Below, one piece after another: positions 19,201 through 27,001 of a stretch of DNA of 64,000 nucleotides. The notes under the pieces are model-generated. The model had not been told where the DNA came from, did not search any database, and worked only from the letters and a program-made list of their open reading frames with translations. The stretch is from Gammaproteobacteria bacterium (lineage in GTDB: Bacteria > Pseudomonadota > Gammaproteobacteria > Burkholderiales > Rhodocyclaceae): positions 1 to 64,000 of the forward strand of contig JARFTZ010000032.1 of the NCBI GenBank assembly GCA_029289235.1, in the 5' to 3' direction. The translations under genes were made by a program, and so were the position numbers. Every line of letters starts with the position of its first letter. Position 1 is the first letter of the stretch.

Positions 19201-20066
19201 AGCTCGAAGGCACCGTCGTCGCCGCGCACGGCCGGCACTATCTCGTCGAACTGGCCGACGGCGGCACCCTGCCCTGCTTTCCGCGCGGCAAGAAAAGCGA
19301 CCTGGCCTGCGGCGACCGCGTCACCGTTGCGCGCAGCGGCGATGCGCAGGGGGTTATCGAGAGCGTGCTGCCGCGGCAGACCCTGCTCTACCGCTCGAAC
19401 GAGTTCCGCCAGAAACTGATCGCAGCGAACGTCACGCAGATTGTCATCGTTGTCGCCACCGAGCCGTCGTTCTCCGAAGAACTGATCACCCGCTGCCTGG
19501 TCGCCGCCGAGAGCCAGGACATACGCGCGCTGATCGTGCTGAACAAGTGCGACCTGAGCGAGCGGCTGCTGCAGGCCGAAGCAACACTCGCCCCGTTTGC
19601 CCGGCTCGGTTATCCGCAGCTGCATCTCTGCGCGAAGACCAGCGTCGAGCCGCTGCGTCCGCTGCTGGCCGGGCAGACAAGCGTCCTCGTCGGCCAGTCG
19701 GGCATGGGCAAGTCGACACTGGTCAACGCTCTGATCCCCGACGCCAACGCCCGCACCCGCGAGATTTCCGAGGCGCTCGACTCAGGCAAGCACACCACCA
19801 CGCACGCCACGCTGTACCGCATCGACGACGAATCCGCCCTCATCGATTCCCCCGGACTGCAGGAATTCGGTCTGCACCACCTGTCGGGCGGCGAACTTGA
19901 ACACGGTTTTCGCGAGTTCCGGGAGTTCATCGGCCAGTGCCGCTTCCGCAATTGCCGGCACGACAAGGAGCCCGGATGTGTTATCCGCCAGGCTGTCGAA
20001 TCCGGACAGATCGACTCCGGGCGGTACGCAAGTTTTCGTACGCTGTGCCGGGAAACAGGCCAATAA
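19197..20066 (+). CDS. rsgA: Ribosome small-subunit-dependent GTPase A
   Basis: A 289-residue circularly permuted GTPase that acts late in 30S subunit maturation. An N-terminal OB domain (residues 1-65) precedes the GTPase motifs in permuted order: G4 VLNKCDL first, then G1 VGQSGMGKSTLVNAL, then the G3 segment DSPGLQEFGL. The C-terminal zinc finger is CRFRNCRHDKEPGC. The GTG start overlaps the stop of the M48 protease gene. Length and motif order are exactly those of RsgA (YjeQ). Confidence 0.96.
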   Translation: MKLEGTVVAAHGRHYLVELADGGTLPCFPRGKKSDLACGDRVTVARSGDAQGVIESVLPRQTLLYRSNEFRQKLIAANVTQIVIVVATEPSFSEELITRCLVAAESQDIRALIVLNKCDLSERLLQAEATLAPFARLGYPQLHLCAKTSVEPLRPLLAGQTSVLVGQSGMGKSTLVNALIPDANARTREISEALDSGKHTTTHATLYRIDDESALIDSPGLQEFGLHHLSGGELEHGFREFREFIGQCRFRNCRHDKEPGCVIRQAVESGQIDSGRYASFRTLCRETGQ

Positions 20067-20165
20067 AGAGGCGAACGAAACGAGAGGGAAACAAAAGCTG
20101 CGATTAGCCGGTTACATCGTGGTAAGCTGTCCCGCCCTTCGGATTGAATCAGTTTCATACGCGCT

Positions 20166-20579
20166 ATGGATACGCCCGTCACGACACCGGCACACGACGC
20201 CCGCAATCTCTTGAAAACGCTGCAGGAGCGTTTCCAGGTCTTCCGCGACTTCCAGCCGCTCGCCATCGGCATCGACAAGCAGTTGCATGCGGCGGACGCC
20301 AGCCTCAATCGCAAGGTTCTTCGCCTCGCGCTTGGCATGCATACCAACTCGTATCGCTACCTGAAGTCGATGGAAAAGGCGACGCAGCGCTTCAATCTGG
20401 ACGGCACGCCCGGTGCCGAGGTTCCGGAGGAGCATCGCAAGCACGCCGCCGATATCCTGCGCGAACGCTTCAAGAAGGAAGTCGCCCGGCGCAAGGCGCA
20501 GAAGGAAGCCGAGGCTGCGGAAAAGCAACGCACCGAAAAACTGAACCAACTGATGCAGAAGTTCGGCAAGAGAAACTGA
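20166..20579 (+). CDS. ProQ/FinO-family RNA chaperone
   Basis: A 137-residue protein consisting of a ProQ/FinO domain (residues about 10-105) with the usual signature around DFQPLAIGIDKQL and LALGMHTNSYRYLKSM, and a short lysine/glutamate-rich tail. These proteins bind structured small RNAs and mRNA 3' ends and affect RNA stability. It lacks the long linker and C-terminal Tudor-like domain of E. coli ProQ, as is usual for minimal ProQ proteins of betaproteobacteria. It is convergent with ccoH, nine bases apart. Confidence 0.88.
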   Translation: MDTPVTTPAHDARNLLKTLQERFQVFRDFQPLAIGIDKQLHAADASLNRKVLRLALGMHTNSYRYLKSMEKATQRFNLDGTPGAEVPEEHRKHAADILRERFKKEVARRKAQKEAEAAEKQRTEKLNQLMQKFGKRN

Positions 20580-20588
20580 GCGAGACGG

Positions 20589-21116
20589 CTACCCGGGGAA
20601 CCTGCCGAAAAACAGCTCGCCCTGCTTCGCTGTGTCCCACTCCGCAATCAGGCGCCACGCGCGCGAGCTGTCCTGCAACACCACATGCCAACGACCCGCG
20701 ATATCTGCGGTGAGTGGCGCTGCATAGAACCCGCTTTCCTCTGCCAGAGTCAGCCGGAATGACTGGTCGAGGCCGCTTCGCGTCGGATGCGACAGCGTCA
20801 GCAGCAAGCTCTCCGGCAGTTGCGCCAACTGGCCGGGCTGCAGCGAGACGCGCAAAAGACGGCGCGCCGAATCGATAGAGACTACCGCCGTCACTCCCAG
20901 CGCCGCGGCCTGCCGGTCACGCGCCGTCACCTGGTTGATCGCCAGTCCCTGCTTGTAGTAGTCGTCCGTCACCAGCCCGTCGTTGCTGCGCAACGCCAGC
21001 CAGACGGTAATCGCCGCCGCGACGATCACGATGAACGGCCCGGCCATCAGCAGCCAGGGCCAGCGATGCCGGTACCAGGGAGCGGCGGGAGCAATGGGGG
21101 AACGCAGTGGCGTCAT
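20589..21116 (-). CDS. ccoH: FixH/CcoH-like cbb3 oxidase assembly protein
   Basis: A 175-residue protein with one N-terminal membrane helix (residues about 22-42, PWLLMAGPFIVIVAAAITVW) followed by LALRSNDGLVTDDYYKQGL, the segment typical of FixH. The periplasmic domain follows. FixH/CcoH is needed for stable assembly of the cbb3 oxidase complex. Its ATG overlaps the ccoG stop as ATGA, and it is the last gene of the ccoNOQPGH run on the minus strand. Confidence 0.9.
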   Translation of the reverse strand: MTPLRSPIAPAAPWYRHRWPWLLMAGPFIVIVAAAITVWLALRSNDGLVTDDYYKQGLAINQVTARDRQAAALGVTAVVSIDSARRLLRVSLQPGQLAQLPESLLLTLSHPTRSGLDQSFRLTLAEESGFYAAPLTADIAGRWHVVLQDSSRAWRLIAEWDTAKQGELFFGRFPG

Positions 21117-22510
21117 GGCATGTAGAACGTCGATTTTTCCTGAACGACGATACGGTCGTTTTCAAGGGCGCGCACGTCGAAGATGATCTTGCTTGATCCC
21201 TTCGGCGCCGCCCCATCCTTGACCGACGCCACCACGACAAAGTTCCGGCTCGACGCCGCGGGAACCTCCAGCGTCGTCTCGCCGACGATTTTTATCCCGT
21301 CGATCCCCGCGACAGCAACGGCATAACGGCGGGGCTGCTCGTCGGTGTTCATCACGTGCAACTGGAAGACATTCTCGATCCGCTCATCGTCCGCCTCGCG
21401 ATAAAGCGTCGCCCGATCACGGATCACATCGACCTTGAGCGGCAGGCGGGTCGCCAGGCTCCACAGCGTGGCGCCGACGAGCAGCAGCAGGATCGTGGCG
21501 TAGATCAAGGTGCGCGGCCGCAGCAGATGCGCGACGATGTCGCGGCCGGAATAATGGCGCGCCAGCGCGTTTTCCGTCGAATAGCGGATCAGGCCGCGCG
21601 GGAGCTTCACCTTGTCCATCACCTCGTCGCAGGCATCGATGCACGCAGCACAGGCGATGCACTCGAGCTGCAGCCCCTTGCGGATGTCGATACCCGTCGG
21701 GCAGACCTGCACGCACAAGCCGCAGTCGATGCAGTCGCCCTGGCGGACCGCCGGATCGGCATTCTTGCGGCGCGGACCGCGTGGCTCGCCACGCTCCGGG
21801 TCGTAGCCGATGATCAGCGTATCCGGGTCGAACATCACGCTCTGGAAACGCGCGTAGGGGCAAAGATACTTGCACATCTGCTCGCGCATGAAGCCGGCCA
21901 TCAGGTAGAGGAAGCCCGAATAGAAGAAAATCCAGAAGATTTCCCAACCGCCGAGGGAAAAAGCGCCCACGGAGACCACGAGTTCGCGAATCGGCGTGAA
22001 ATAACCGACGAAGGTGAATCCGGTCCATAAAGCAACCGCCGCCCAAAGCAGATGCTTGACGACTTTCAGGCGGAACTTGCGCGCCGACAGCGGCTGCGCA
22101 TCGAGCTTCATCCGCGCCGGACGGTCGCCCTCGACCTTCCGTTCGATCCACATGAAGATCTCGGTATACACCGTCTGCGGACAGGCGTAGCCGCAGAACA
22201 GGCGCCCGCCGATCGCCGTGACCAGGAACAGCAGATACGCCGAAATCACCAGCAGGACGGCGAGGTAGATCGCGTCCTGCGGCCAGAAGACCATCCCGAA
22301 GATGTAGAACTTGCGCTCGACCAGATGGAAGAGCACAGCCTGCCGGTCGCCCCAGTCGAGCCAGCACAACCCGTAGAACAGCGCCTGGGTCAGCCACACC
22401 ATGATCCAGCGCCAGTTGTTGAACAGCCCGCGAACGCCACGGGCATAGACCTTCCGCCGTTTTTCGTAGAGACCGACGGTATTCACCGGTTGGGATTGAG
22501 GAGTAGCCAT
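21113..22510 (-). CDS. ccoG: Cytochrome c oxidase accessory protein CcoG (FixG-like)
   Basis: A 465-residue membrane protein with five helices, an [Fe-S] region CGYACPQTVYTEIFMWIER in the membrane part, and two ferredoxin-like clusters, CIDCGLCVQVCPTGI and CIACAACIDACDEV. The C-terminus is an Ig-like periplasmic domain. CcoG is described as a cupric reductase that helps supply copper for cbb3 oxidase assembly. The start at 22510 gives MATPQSQPVN; a longer frame to 22567 is not conserved-looking. It lies after ccoP with 77 bases between. Confidence 0.95.
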   Translation of the reverse strand: MATPQSQPVNTVGLYEKRRKVYARGVRGLFNNWRWIMVWLTQALFYGLCWLDWGDRQAVLFHLVERKFYIFGMVFWPQDAIYLAVLLVISAYLLFLVTAIGGRLFCGYACPQTVYTEIFMWIERKVEGDRPARMKLDAQPLSARKFRLKVVKHLLWAAVALWTGFTFVGYFTPIRELVVSVGAFSLGGWEIFWIFFYSGFLYLMAGFMREQMCKYLCPYARFQSVMFDPDTLIIGYDPERGEPRGPRRKNADPAVRQGDCIDCGLCVQVCPTGIDIRKGLQLECIACAACIDACDEVMDKVKLPRGLIRYSTENALARHYSGRDIVAHLLRPRTLIYATILLLLVGATLWSLATRLPLKVDVIRDRATLYREADDERIENVFQLHVMNTDEQPRRYAVAVAGIDGIKIVGETTLEVPAASSRNFVVVASVKDGAAPKGSSKIIFDVRALENDRIVVQEKSTFYMP

Positions 22511-22587
22511 CTTGTCCGTGGCGATGCGCCAGAAAGGTCCGAAACGTCGGCGACGGGCAGCGTTCACGCCGCCCGCGCGTCACCTGG

Positions 22588-23517
22588 TCATTTGGCCGCC
22601 GAGCCCGAACTCAGGCCGAGCACGTAAGCCGCCAGCACGTGGATCTTGGCTTCGCCCAGGAAGTCCTTCCATGCCGGCATCTGGTTGTTGCGCCCGTTAA
22701 CGATGGTCTCGACGATCTTCGCCTCCGAACTGCCGTAGAGCCACACCTTGTCGGTCAGGTTCGGCGCGCCGAGCGCCGTCATCCCCTTGCCTTCCGGCCC
22801 GTGGCAGGCGATGCACACCGCGGCGTAGCGCTCCTTGCCCTTGGCCGCCAGCTCCGCGTTGTGCGAAAGGCCAGAGAGCGAGCGCACGTAACTGGCGATT
22901 TCCTTGGCCCCCGCCTCGCCGCCCACGGCATCAGGATTGCCGCCGTACGGCGGCATCATCCCGATCCGGCCGTTGGTGATCGTCTCGATGATCTGTTCCG
23001 GCTCGCCGCCCCACTGCCAATCCTTGTCGGTCAGGTTGGGATAGCCCTTGTCGCGCGAACCCTGCGCCGTCGCACCGTGGCATTGCATGCAGTAGGTCTG
23101 GTAGAGGCGCCCGCCCATCTCCATGGCGTCCTTGTCAGCCGCCACCGTCGCCAGGTCCATCTTCAAGTATTTCTCGAACAGCGGCCGGATTTCCGCCTCG
23201 ACGCGCTCGACCTCCTTCTTGTGCTCATTGGCCGTACTCCAGTTGAACACGCCCGGGAAACGCCCCAGCGCCGGATAGAGCGCGACATATACGAGGGCGA
23301 AAACGACCGTGGCGTAGAACAGCCACATCCACCAGCGCGGCAACGGGTTGTTGTACTCCTGCAGCGTTTCATCCCAAACATGGCCGGTGGTATCGGTGGT
23401 CGGCCCGCCCCGCCGTGCCTGGCTCTGCGTCCATAGGAAGACGGCACAGGCAACGATGCTGATCAGGACGATCAGGATGACGTACCAGTTCCAGAACTCA
23501 TTCACAAAATCGCTCAT
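22588..23517 (-). CDS. ccoP: cbb3-type cytochrome c oxidase subunit III (diheme)
   Basis: A 309-residue membrane-anchored diheme cytochrome c. Two heme-binding motifs are CMQCH and CIACH, each in a class-I cytochrome c fold. The N-terminus has membrane helices (residues 10-28 and 60-80) with HVWDETLQEYNNPLPRWW, a conserved FixP/CcoP segment. It passes electrons from periplasmic cytochromes to CcoO/CcoN. The start overlaps the ccoQ stop by four bases. Confidence 0.97.
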   Translation of the reverse strand: MSDFVNEFWNWYVILIVLISIVACAVFLWTQSQARRGGPTTDTTGHVWDETLQEYNNPLPRWWMWLFYATVVFALVYVALYPALGRFPGVFNWSTANEHKKEVERVEAEIRPLFEKYLKMDLATVAADKDAMEMGGRLYQTYCMQCHGATAQGSRDKGYPNLTDKDWQWGGEPEQIIETITNGRIGMMPPYGGNPDAVGGEAGAKEIASYVRSLSGLSHNAELAAKGKERYAAVCIACHGPEGKGMTALGAPNLTDKVWLYGSSEAKIVETIVNGRNNQMPAWKDFLGEAKIHVLAAYVLGLSSGSAAK

Positions 23518-23717
23518 GGTTTTTTCCTTTGTCCCTCACCGGAAGAAAGCCCGAGTTCGGCGCGTTCGGCCTCAACGTCCGAAAACGGCAGATTGGCGGC
23601 TTCCTCGAAGCGTTTCTTGCTACCCCTGTAGCCGTAGGCCCACCAGACGATGCCGAGAAAGGTGATGAACGAAATCACCGTCACCGCGGAGCGCAAGTCG
23701 TTGATGTTGATGTCCAT
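23514..23717 (-). CDS. ccoQ: cbb3-type oxidase subunit CcoQ
   Basis: A 67-residue protein with a single membrane helix (residues 12-30, VTVISFITFLGIVWWAYGY) and a short charged tail with FEEAANLPF, the pattern of CcoQ/FixQ. It stabilises the assembled oxidase and its interaction with CcoP. It sits three bases after ccoO and overlaps ccoP by four bases, so its expression is coupled to both. Confidence 0.92.
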   Translation of the reverse strand: MDININDLRSAVTVISFITFLGIVWWAYGYRGSKKRFEEAANLPFSDVEAERAELGLSSGEGQRKKP

Positions 23718-23720
23718 GGC

Positions 23721-24335
23721 CTAGCGAACGCCCTTCAGTTCGAGCCCGAGTCCCTGCAGGTAGGCAATCAGCGCGTCCATCTCCGTCTTGCCTTCCAGTT
23801 CCTTGGCGGCGCCGGCGATCTCTTCGTCCGTGTAAGGCACGCCGACCTTGCGCAGCGCCTCCATCTTGCCGGCAATGCTTGCCCCATCCGCCGGCGTCCT
23901 GCCAAGCCAGGCGAAGGCCGGCATGTTCGACTCGGGGACCACGTCGCGCGGATTGATCAGGTGCGCGCGGTGCCACTCGTCGGAGTAGCGGCCGCCGACC
24001 CGGGCGAGGTCCGGCCCGGTACGCTTCGACCCCCACTGGAACGGATGGTCATAGACGAACTCGCCGGCCACCGAATAGTGGCCGTAGCGCTCCGTCTCGG
24101 CGCGGAACGGACGGATCATCTGCGAATGGCAGAGGAAGCAGCCCTCGCGGATATAGATGTCGCGCCCGGTCAGGCGCAAGGGACTGTAAGGCTTCAGCCC
24201 TTCGACCGGCGTGGTGGTCGATTTCTGGAAGAACAGCGGCACAATCTCCAGCAAGCCGCCGACGCTGACCACCAGGACGGTCAGGACGATCAGCAGGGCC
24301 AGGTTGCGTTCGATCGAATCGTGGGTCAGTTTCAT
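23721..24335 (-). CDS. ccoO: cbb3-type cytochrome c oxidase subunit II (monoheme)
   Basis: A 204-residue protein with an N-terminal membrane helix and one heme c motif, CFLCH, within [20 protein letters not shown], a hallmark of CcoO/FixO. The axial methionine is likely in the SNMPAFAWL region. The start at 24335 gives [12 protein letters not shown]. It is between ccoN (16 bases) and ccoQ (3 bases) in the structural operon. Confidence 0.97.
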   Translation of the reverse strand: MKLTHDSIERNLALLIVLTVLVVSVGGLLEIVPLFFQKSTTTPVEGLKPYSPLRLTGRDIYIREGCFLCHSQMIRPFRAETERYGHYSVAGEFVYDHPFQWGSKRTGPDLARVGGRYSDEWHRAHLINPRDVVPESNMPAFAWLGRTPADGASIAGKMEALRKVGVPYTDEEIAGAAKELEGKTEMDALIAYLQGLGLELKGVR

Positions 24336-24351
24336 TTTCCGATTCCCCTTC

Positions 24352-25776
24352 TCAAGCGTGATGTCCCGCAGGCAACAAGACGGGCGCATCCTCGATCTTG
24401 CCGCCGGCCATCGTCTTGACCATGTTGTAGGCCATGATCAGCATCCCGGACAGGAACAGCACGCCGCCCATCAGGCGAATGCCCCAGAACGGATAGGACA
24501 CCTTGACCGACTCGACGAAGCTGTAGGCCAGCGTGCCGTCGGCATTGACCGTGCGCCACATCAGCCCTTGCATCACGCCGGAAATCCACATCGAGGCGAT
24601 GTACAGCACGATGCCGATCGTCGATACCCAGAAGTGCACGGTGATCAGCTTGACGCTGAACATCTCGGGCTTGCCGAACAGGCGCGGCAGCAGGTAGTAG
24701 ATCGAGCCGATGGAAATCATCGCCACCCAGCCGAGCGCGCCGGAATGCACGTGGCCGATCGTCCAGTCGGTGTAGTGCGAGAGAGCGTTGACCGTCTTGA
24801 TCGACATCATCGGCCCTTCGAACGTGGACATCCCGTAGAACGACAGCGAGGTGATCAGGAACTTCAGGATCGGATCGTCTCGCAGCTTATGCCAGGCGCC
24901 GGAGAGCGTCATGATGCCGTTGATCATCCCGCCCCACGACGGGGCCAGCAGGATAAGCGAGAAGATCATGCCGAGGGACTGCGTCCAGTCCGGCAGCGCC
25001 GTGTAGTGCAGATGGTGCGGGCCGGCCCACATGTAGGTGAAGATCAGCGCCCAGAAGTGCACCACCGAGAGGCGGTAGGAATAGACGGGGCGCTCGGCCT
25101 GTTTCGGCACGAAGTAGTACATCATCCCGAGGAAGCCGGCGGTCAGGAAGAAACCGACCGCGTTGTGCCCGTACCACCACTGGATCATCGCGTCCTGCAC
25201 CCCGGCGTAGGCCGAGTAGGACTTGGTCAGCGACACCGGAATCGCCGCGCTGTTGACGATGTGCAGCAGCGCCACAGCAAGAATGAAACCGCCGTAGAAC
25301 CAGTTGGCGACGTAGATGTGCGACACCTTGCGCTTGAAAATCGTGCCGAAGAAGACGACCGCGTAGGCGACCCAGACGGCGGCGATGAGGATGTCGATCG
25401 GCCACTCCAGTTCCGCGTACTCCTTGCCTTGCGTCATCCCGAGCGGCAAGGTGATGGCCGCCAGGACGATCACCAGTTGCCACCCCCAGAAGGTGAAAGC
25501 TGCCAGCTTGTCGCAGAACAGACGGGCATGACAGGTACGCTGGACCACGTAGTACGAGGTTCCCATCAACGCGCAACCGCCGAAGGCGAAGATGACGGCG
25601 TTGGTATGCAACGGGCGAAGCCGCCCGAAGTGCAGGAAGCCGATATTGAGATCCGGCCAGACCAGCTGCGCCGCGATGATCACGCCGACGAGCATGCCGA
25701 CGATGCCCCAGATCACCGCCATCACGGTGAATTGCCTCACCACCTTGTAGTTGTACGCCGACTGAGTTTCCGCCAT
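24352..25776 (-). CDS. ccoN: cbb3-type cytochrome c oxidase catalytic subunit I
   Basis: A 474-residue protein with 12 membrane helices. Conserved histidines ligate the heme b, the heme b3 and CuB, for example in [22 protein letters not shown] and [14 protein letters not shown]. It is the oxygen-reducing, proton-pumping subunit of a high-affinity terminal oxidase used at low oxygen. It is the first gene of ccoNOQPGH. The upstream region shared with the Crp/Fnr-type gene has two FNR-type boxes, so induction under oxygen limitation is expected. Confidence 0.97.
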   Translation of the reverse strand: MAETQSAYNYKVVRQFTVMAVIWGIVGMLVGVIIAAQLVWPDLNIGFLHFGRLRPLHTNAVIFAFGGCALMGTSYYVVQRTCHARLFCDKLAAFTFWGWQLVIVLAAITLPLGMTQGKEYAELEWPIDILIAAVWVAYAVVFFGTIFKRKVSHIYVANWFYGGFILAVALLHIVNSAAIPVSLTKSYSAYAGVQDAMIQWWYGHNAVGFFLTAGFLGMMYYFVPKQAERPVYSYRLSVVHFWALIFTYMWAGPHHLHYTALPDWTQSLGMIFSLILLAPSWGGMINGIMTLSGAWHKLRDDPILKFLITSLSFYGMSTFEGPMMSIKTVNALSHYTDWTIGHVHSGALGWVAMISIGSIYYLLPRLFGKPEMFSVKLITVHFWVSTIGIVLYIASMWISGVMQGLMWRTVNADGTLAYSFVESVKVSYPFWGIRLMGGVLFLSGMLIMAYNMVKTMAGGKIEDAPVLLPAGHHA

Positions 25777-25933
25777 GAACTCACCTCATCAGTATCGAAG
25801 GAACCGGTTTGTGCCACCCGCACGACACACCTGCTTTGAGAAACTATAGACCGCCCGCCGTGGCTTTATTCTGCTTCCGCATCTTCGGGCGAAAAAAAAC
25901 CATGTCGCCAACAATGCCTTTGGCGAATCTTGA

Positions 25934-25947
25934 TTGACATGGATCAA
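25934..25947. promoter_or_regulatory. FNR/ANR-type operator upstream of ccoN
   Basis: TTGACATGGATCAA fits the FNR consensus TTGAT-N4-ATCAA with one mismatch. It is 158 bases upstream of the ccoN start. A minus-strand promoter centred about 41 bases downstream would leave a leader of about 120 bases. It is the box closer to ccoN and the likely site for anaerobic or microaerobic activation of the oxidase operon. Confidence 0.75.
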
Positions 25948-26025
25948 ACCGTCAACATCCCCGTCAGAAACACCGCTTATCCGCCACTCTTAAACACTGT
26001 CTATTATCGCAACTTGTAATAAAAA

Positions 26026-26039
26026 TTGACATACATCAA
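26026..26039. promoter_or_regulatory. Second FNR/ANR-type operator, upstream of the regulator gene
   Basis: TTGACATACATCAA matches the same consensus with one mismatch. Its centre is about 69 bases before the GTG start of the Crp/Fnr-type gene at 26102, suggesting autoregulation or control by another FNR homolog. It sits 92 bases from the first box in an unusually AT-rich stretch of this intergenic region (25777-26101), which otherwise has no gene. Confidence 0.75.
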
Positions 26040-26101
26040 TCGAAATTGGCAACATAGGAAACAATCCCATCCACCGCCTGTGGTTTTTTGACAACCTGCC
26101 C

Positions 26102-26818
26102 GTGAAAGAACTGAGAACCTGCACCGCCTGGCGCGGCAACGCCGACTGCCTGGCCTGCGACGGCCATGAAAACGCCTTCTTCGCCGGGCTTCCGCCCGAC
26201 GCGGTCGCGGGCCTGGATGTCGACGTGCACAATGTTGCGTTTTCGTCCGGAGAAGCGCTCTACCCGGCCGGCACGCGGGCCGATCATCTCTGGGTACTGC
26301 GAAGCGGCGCAGTCAAACTGCTGGCCACAGCCTTCGACGGCGAGCAACGCATCGTACGGGTGCTAAAACCGGGTGATATCGCGGGGATCGAAGGCTTGCT
26401 GGCCGGGAACTACGCGCACACCGCAATCAGCGTCGGCGAAGTCCATGCCTGCCGGACGCCACTCCGCGCCGTGCAGCGGCTCTGCCTAGCCCAGGCCGGT
26501 TTCCAGTGGAGCCTGATGCAGCGCTGGCAAGCGTCGGTGCGCGACGCCGAACAGTGGCTGGTGGACATGACCAGCACTGGCGCCACCGCCCGCGTGCGCA
26601 TGGCGCGCCTGTTGCTCCGCCTGCGCGACGGCGAGAGCAACCGCATCTACAACTTCAGCCGCGAAGACCTCGGCCTCATGCTCGGCACGACGGTCGAGAC
26701 GGCCAGCCGGATCATCGCCGCCTTCCTGCGCGAACGCCTGCTGGTCAGGCGCGAGCCTGCCGACCGCTTCTACGACGCTGATATCGTCCGACTGGAGACG
26801 GTGGCGCAGGAACGCTGA
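26102..26818 (+). CDS. Crp/Fnr-family oxygen-type transcription regulator
   Basis: A 238-residue regulator with a cyclic-nucleotide-like sensor fold (residues about 25-140) and a C-terminal winged helix (about 160-230). The recognition helix contains VETASR (E199, S202, R203), the E-x2-S-R combination that in FNR reads TTGAT half sites. Cysteines at 7, 16, 19 and 117 could bind an iron-sulfur cluster. The N-terminal spacing C-x8-C-x2-C differs from the E. coli FNR pattern C-x2-C-x5-C. The start is a GTG. It is divergent from ccoN and convergent with ccoS, so control of the cbb3 genes is very likely. Confidence 0.9.
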   Translation: MKELRTCTAWRGNADCLACDGHENAFFAGLPPDAVAGLDVDVHNVAFSSGEALYPAGTRADHLWVLRSGAVKLLATAFDGEQRIVRVLKPGDIAGIEGLLAGNYAHTAISVGEVHACRTPLRAVQRLCLAQAGFQWSLMQRWQASVRDAEQWLVDMTSTGATARVRMARLLLRLRDGESNRIYNFSREDLGLMLGTTVETASRIIAAFLRERLLVRREPADRFYDADIVRLETVAQER

Positions 26819-26827
26819 ACCGCCCCG

Positions 26828-26995
26828 TCACTCATCCGCTTTCCCCCGCTCGGGTTTGTCGTCGTCCATCAGGACGCGGTGCCCCGGCCCTTCGAGATCG
26901 TCGTACTGACCGCTCTTCAACGACCACCAGAACGCCGCACCGATAACGAAGACCAGGACCACGGACAAAGGAATCAGCAGATACAGGATTTCCAT
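26828..26995 (-). CDS. ccoS: cbb3-type oxidase assembly protein CcoS
   Basis: A 55-residue protein starting MEILYLLIPLSVVLVFVIG, a single membrane helix, followed by AAFWWSLKSGQYDDLEGPG, the conserved CcoS motif. CcoS is required for inserting redox cofactors into the cbb3 oxidase. It begins six bases after the ccoI stop and forms a ccoIS unit with it. It ends ten bases from the convergent end of the Crp/Fnr gene. Confidence 0.93.
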   Translation of the reverse strand: MEILYLLIPLSVVLVFVIGAAFWWSLKSGQYDDLEGPGHRVLMDDDKPERGKADE

Positions 26996-27001
26996 CGCCG
27001 C

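Noticed and set aside
24211..25839. A 542-codon plus-strand frame opposite ccoN/ccoO
   Set aside because: Low-complexity histidine/arginine/aspartate-rich product, fully antisense to oxidase genes with clear heme and copper ligands.
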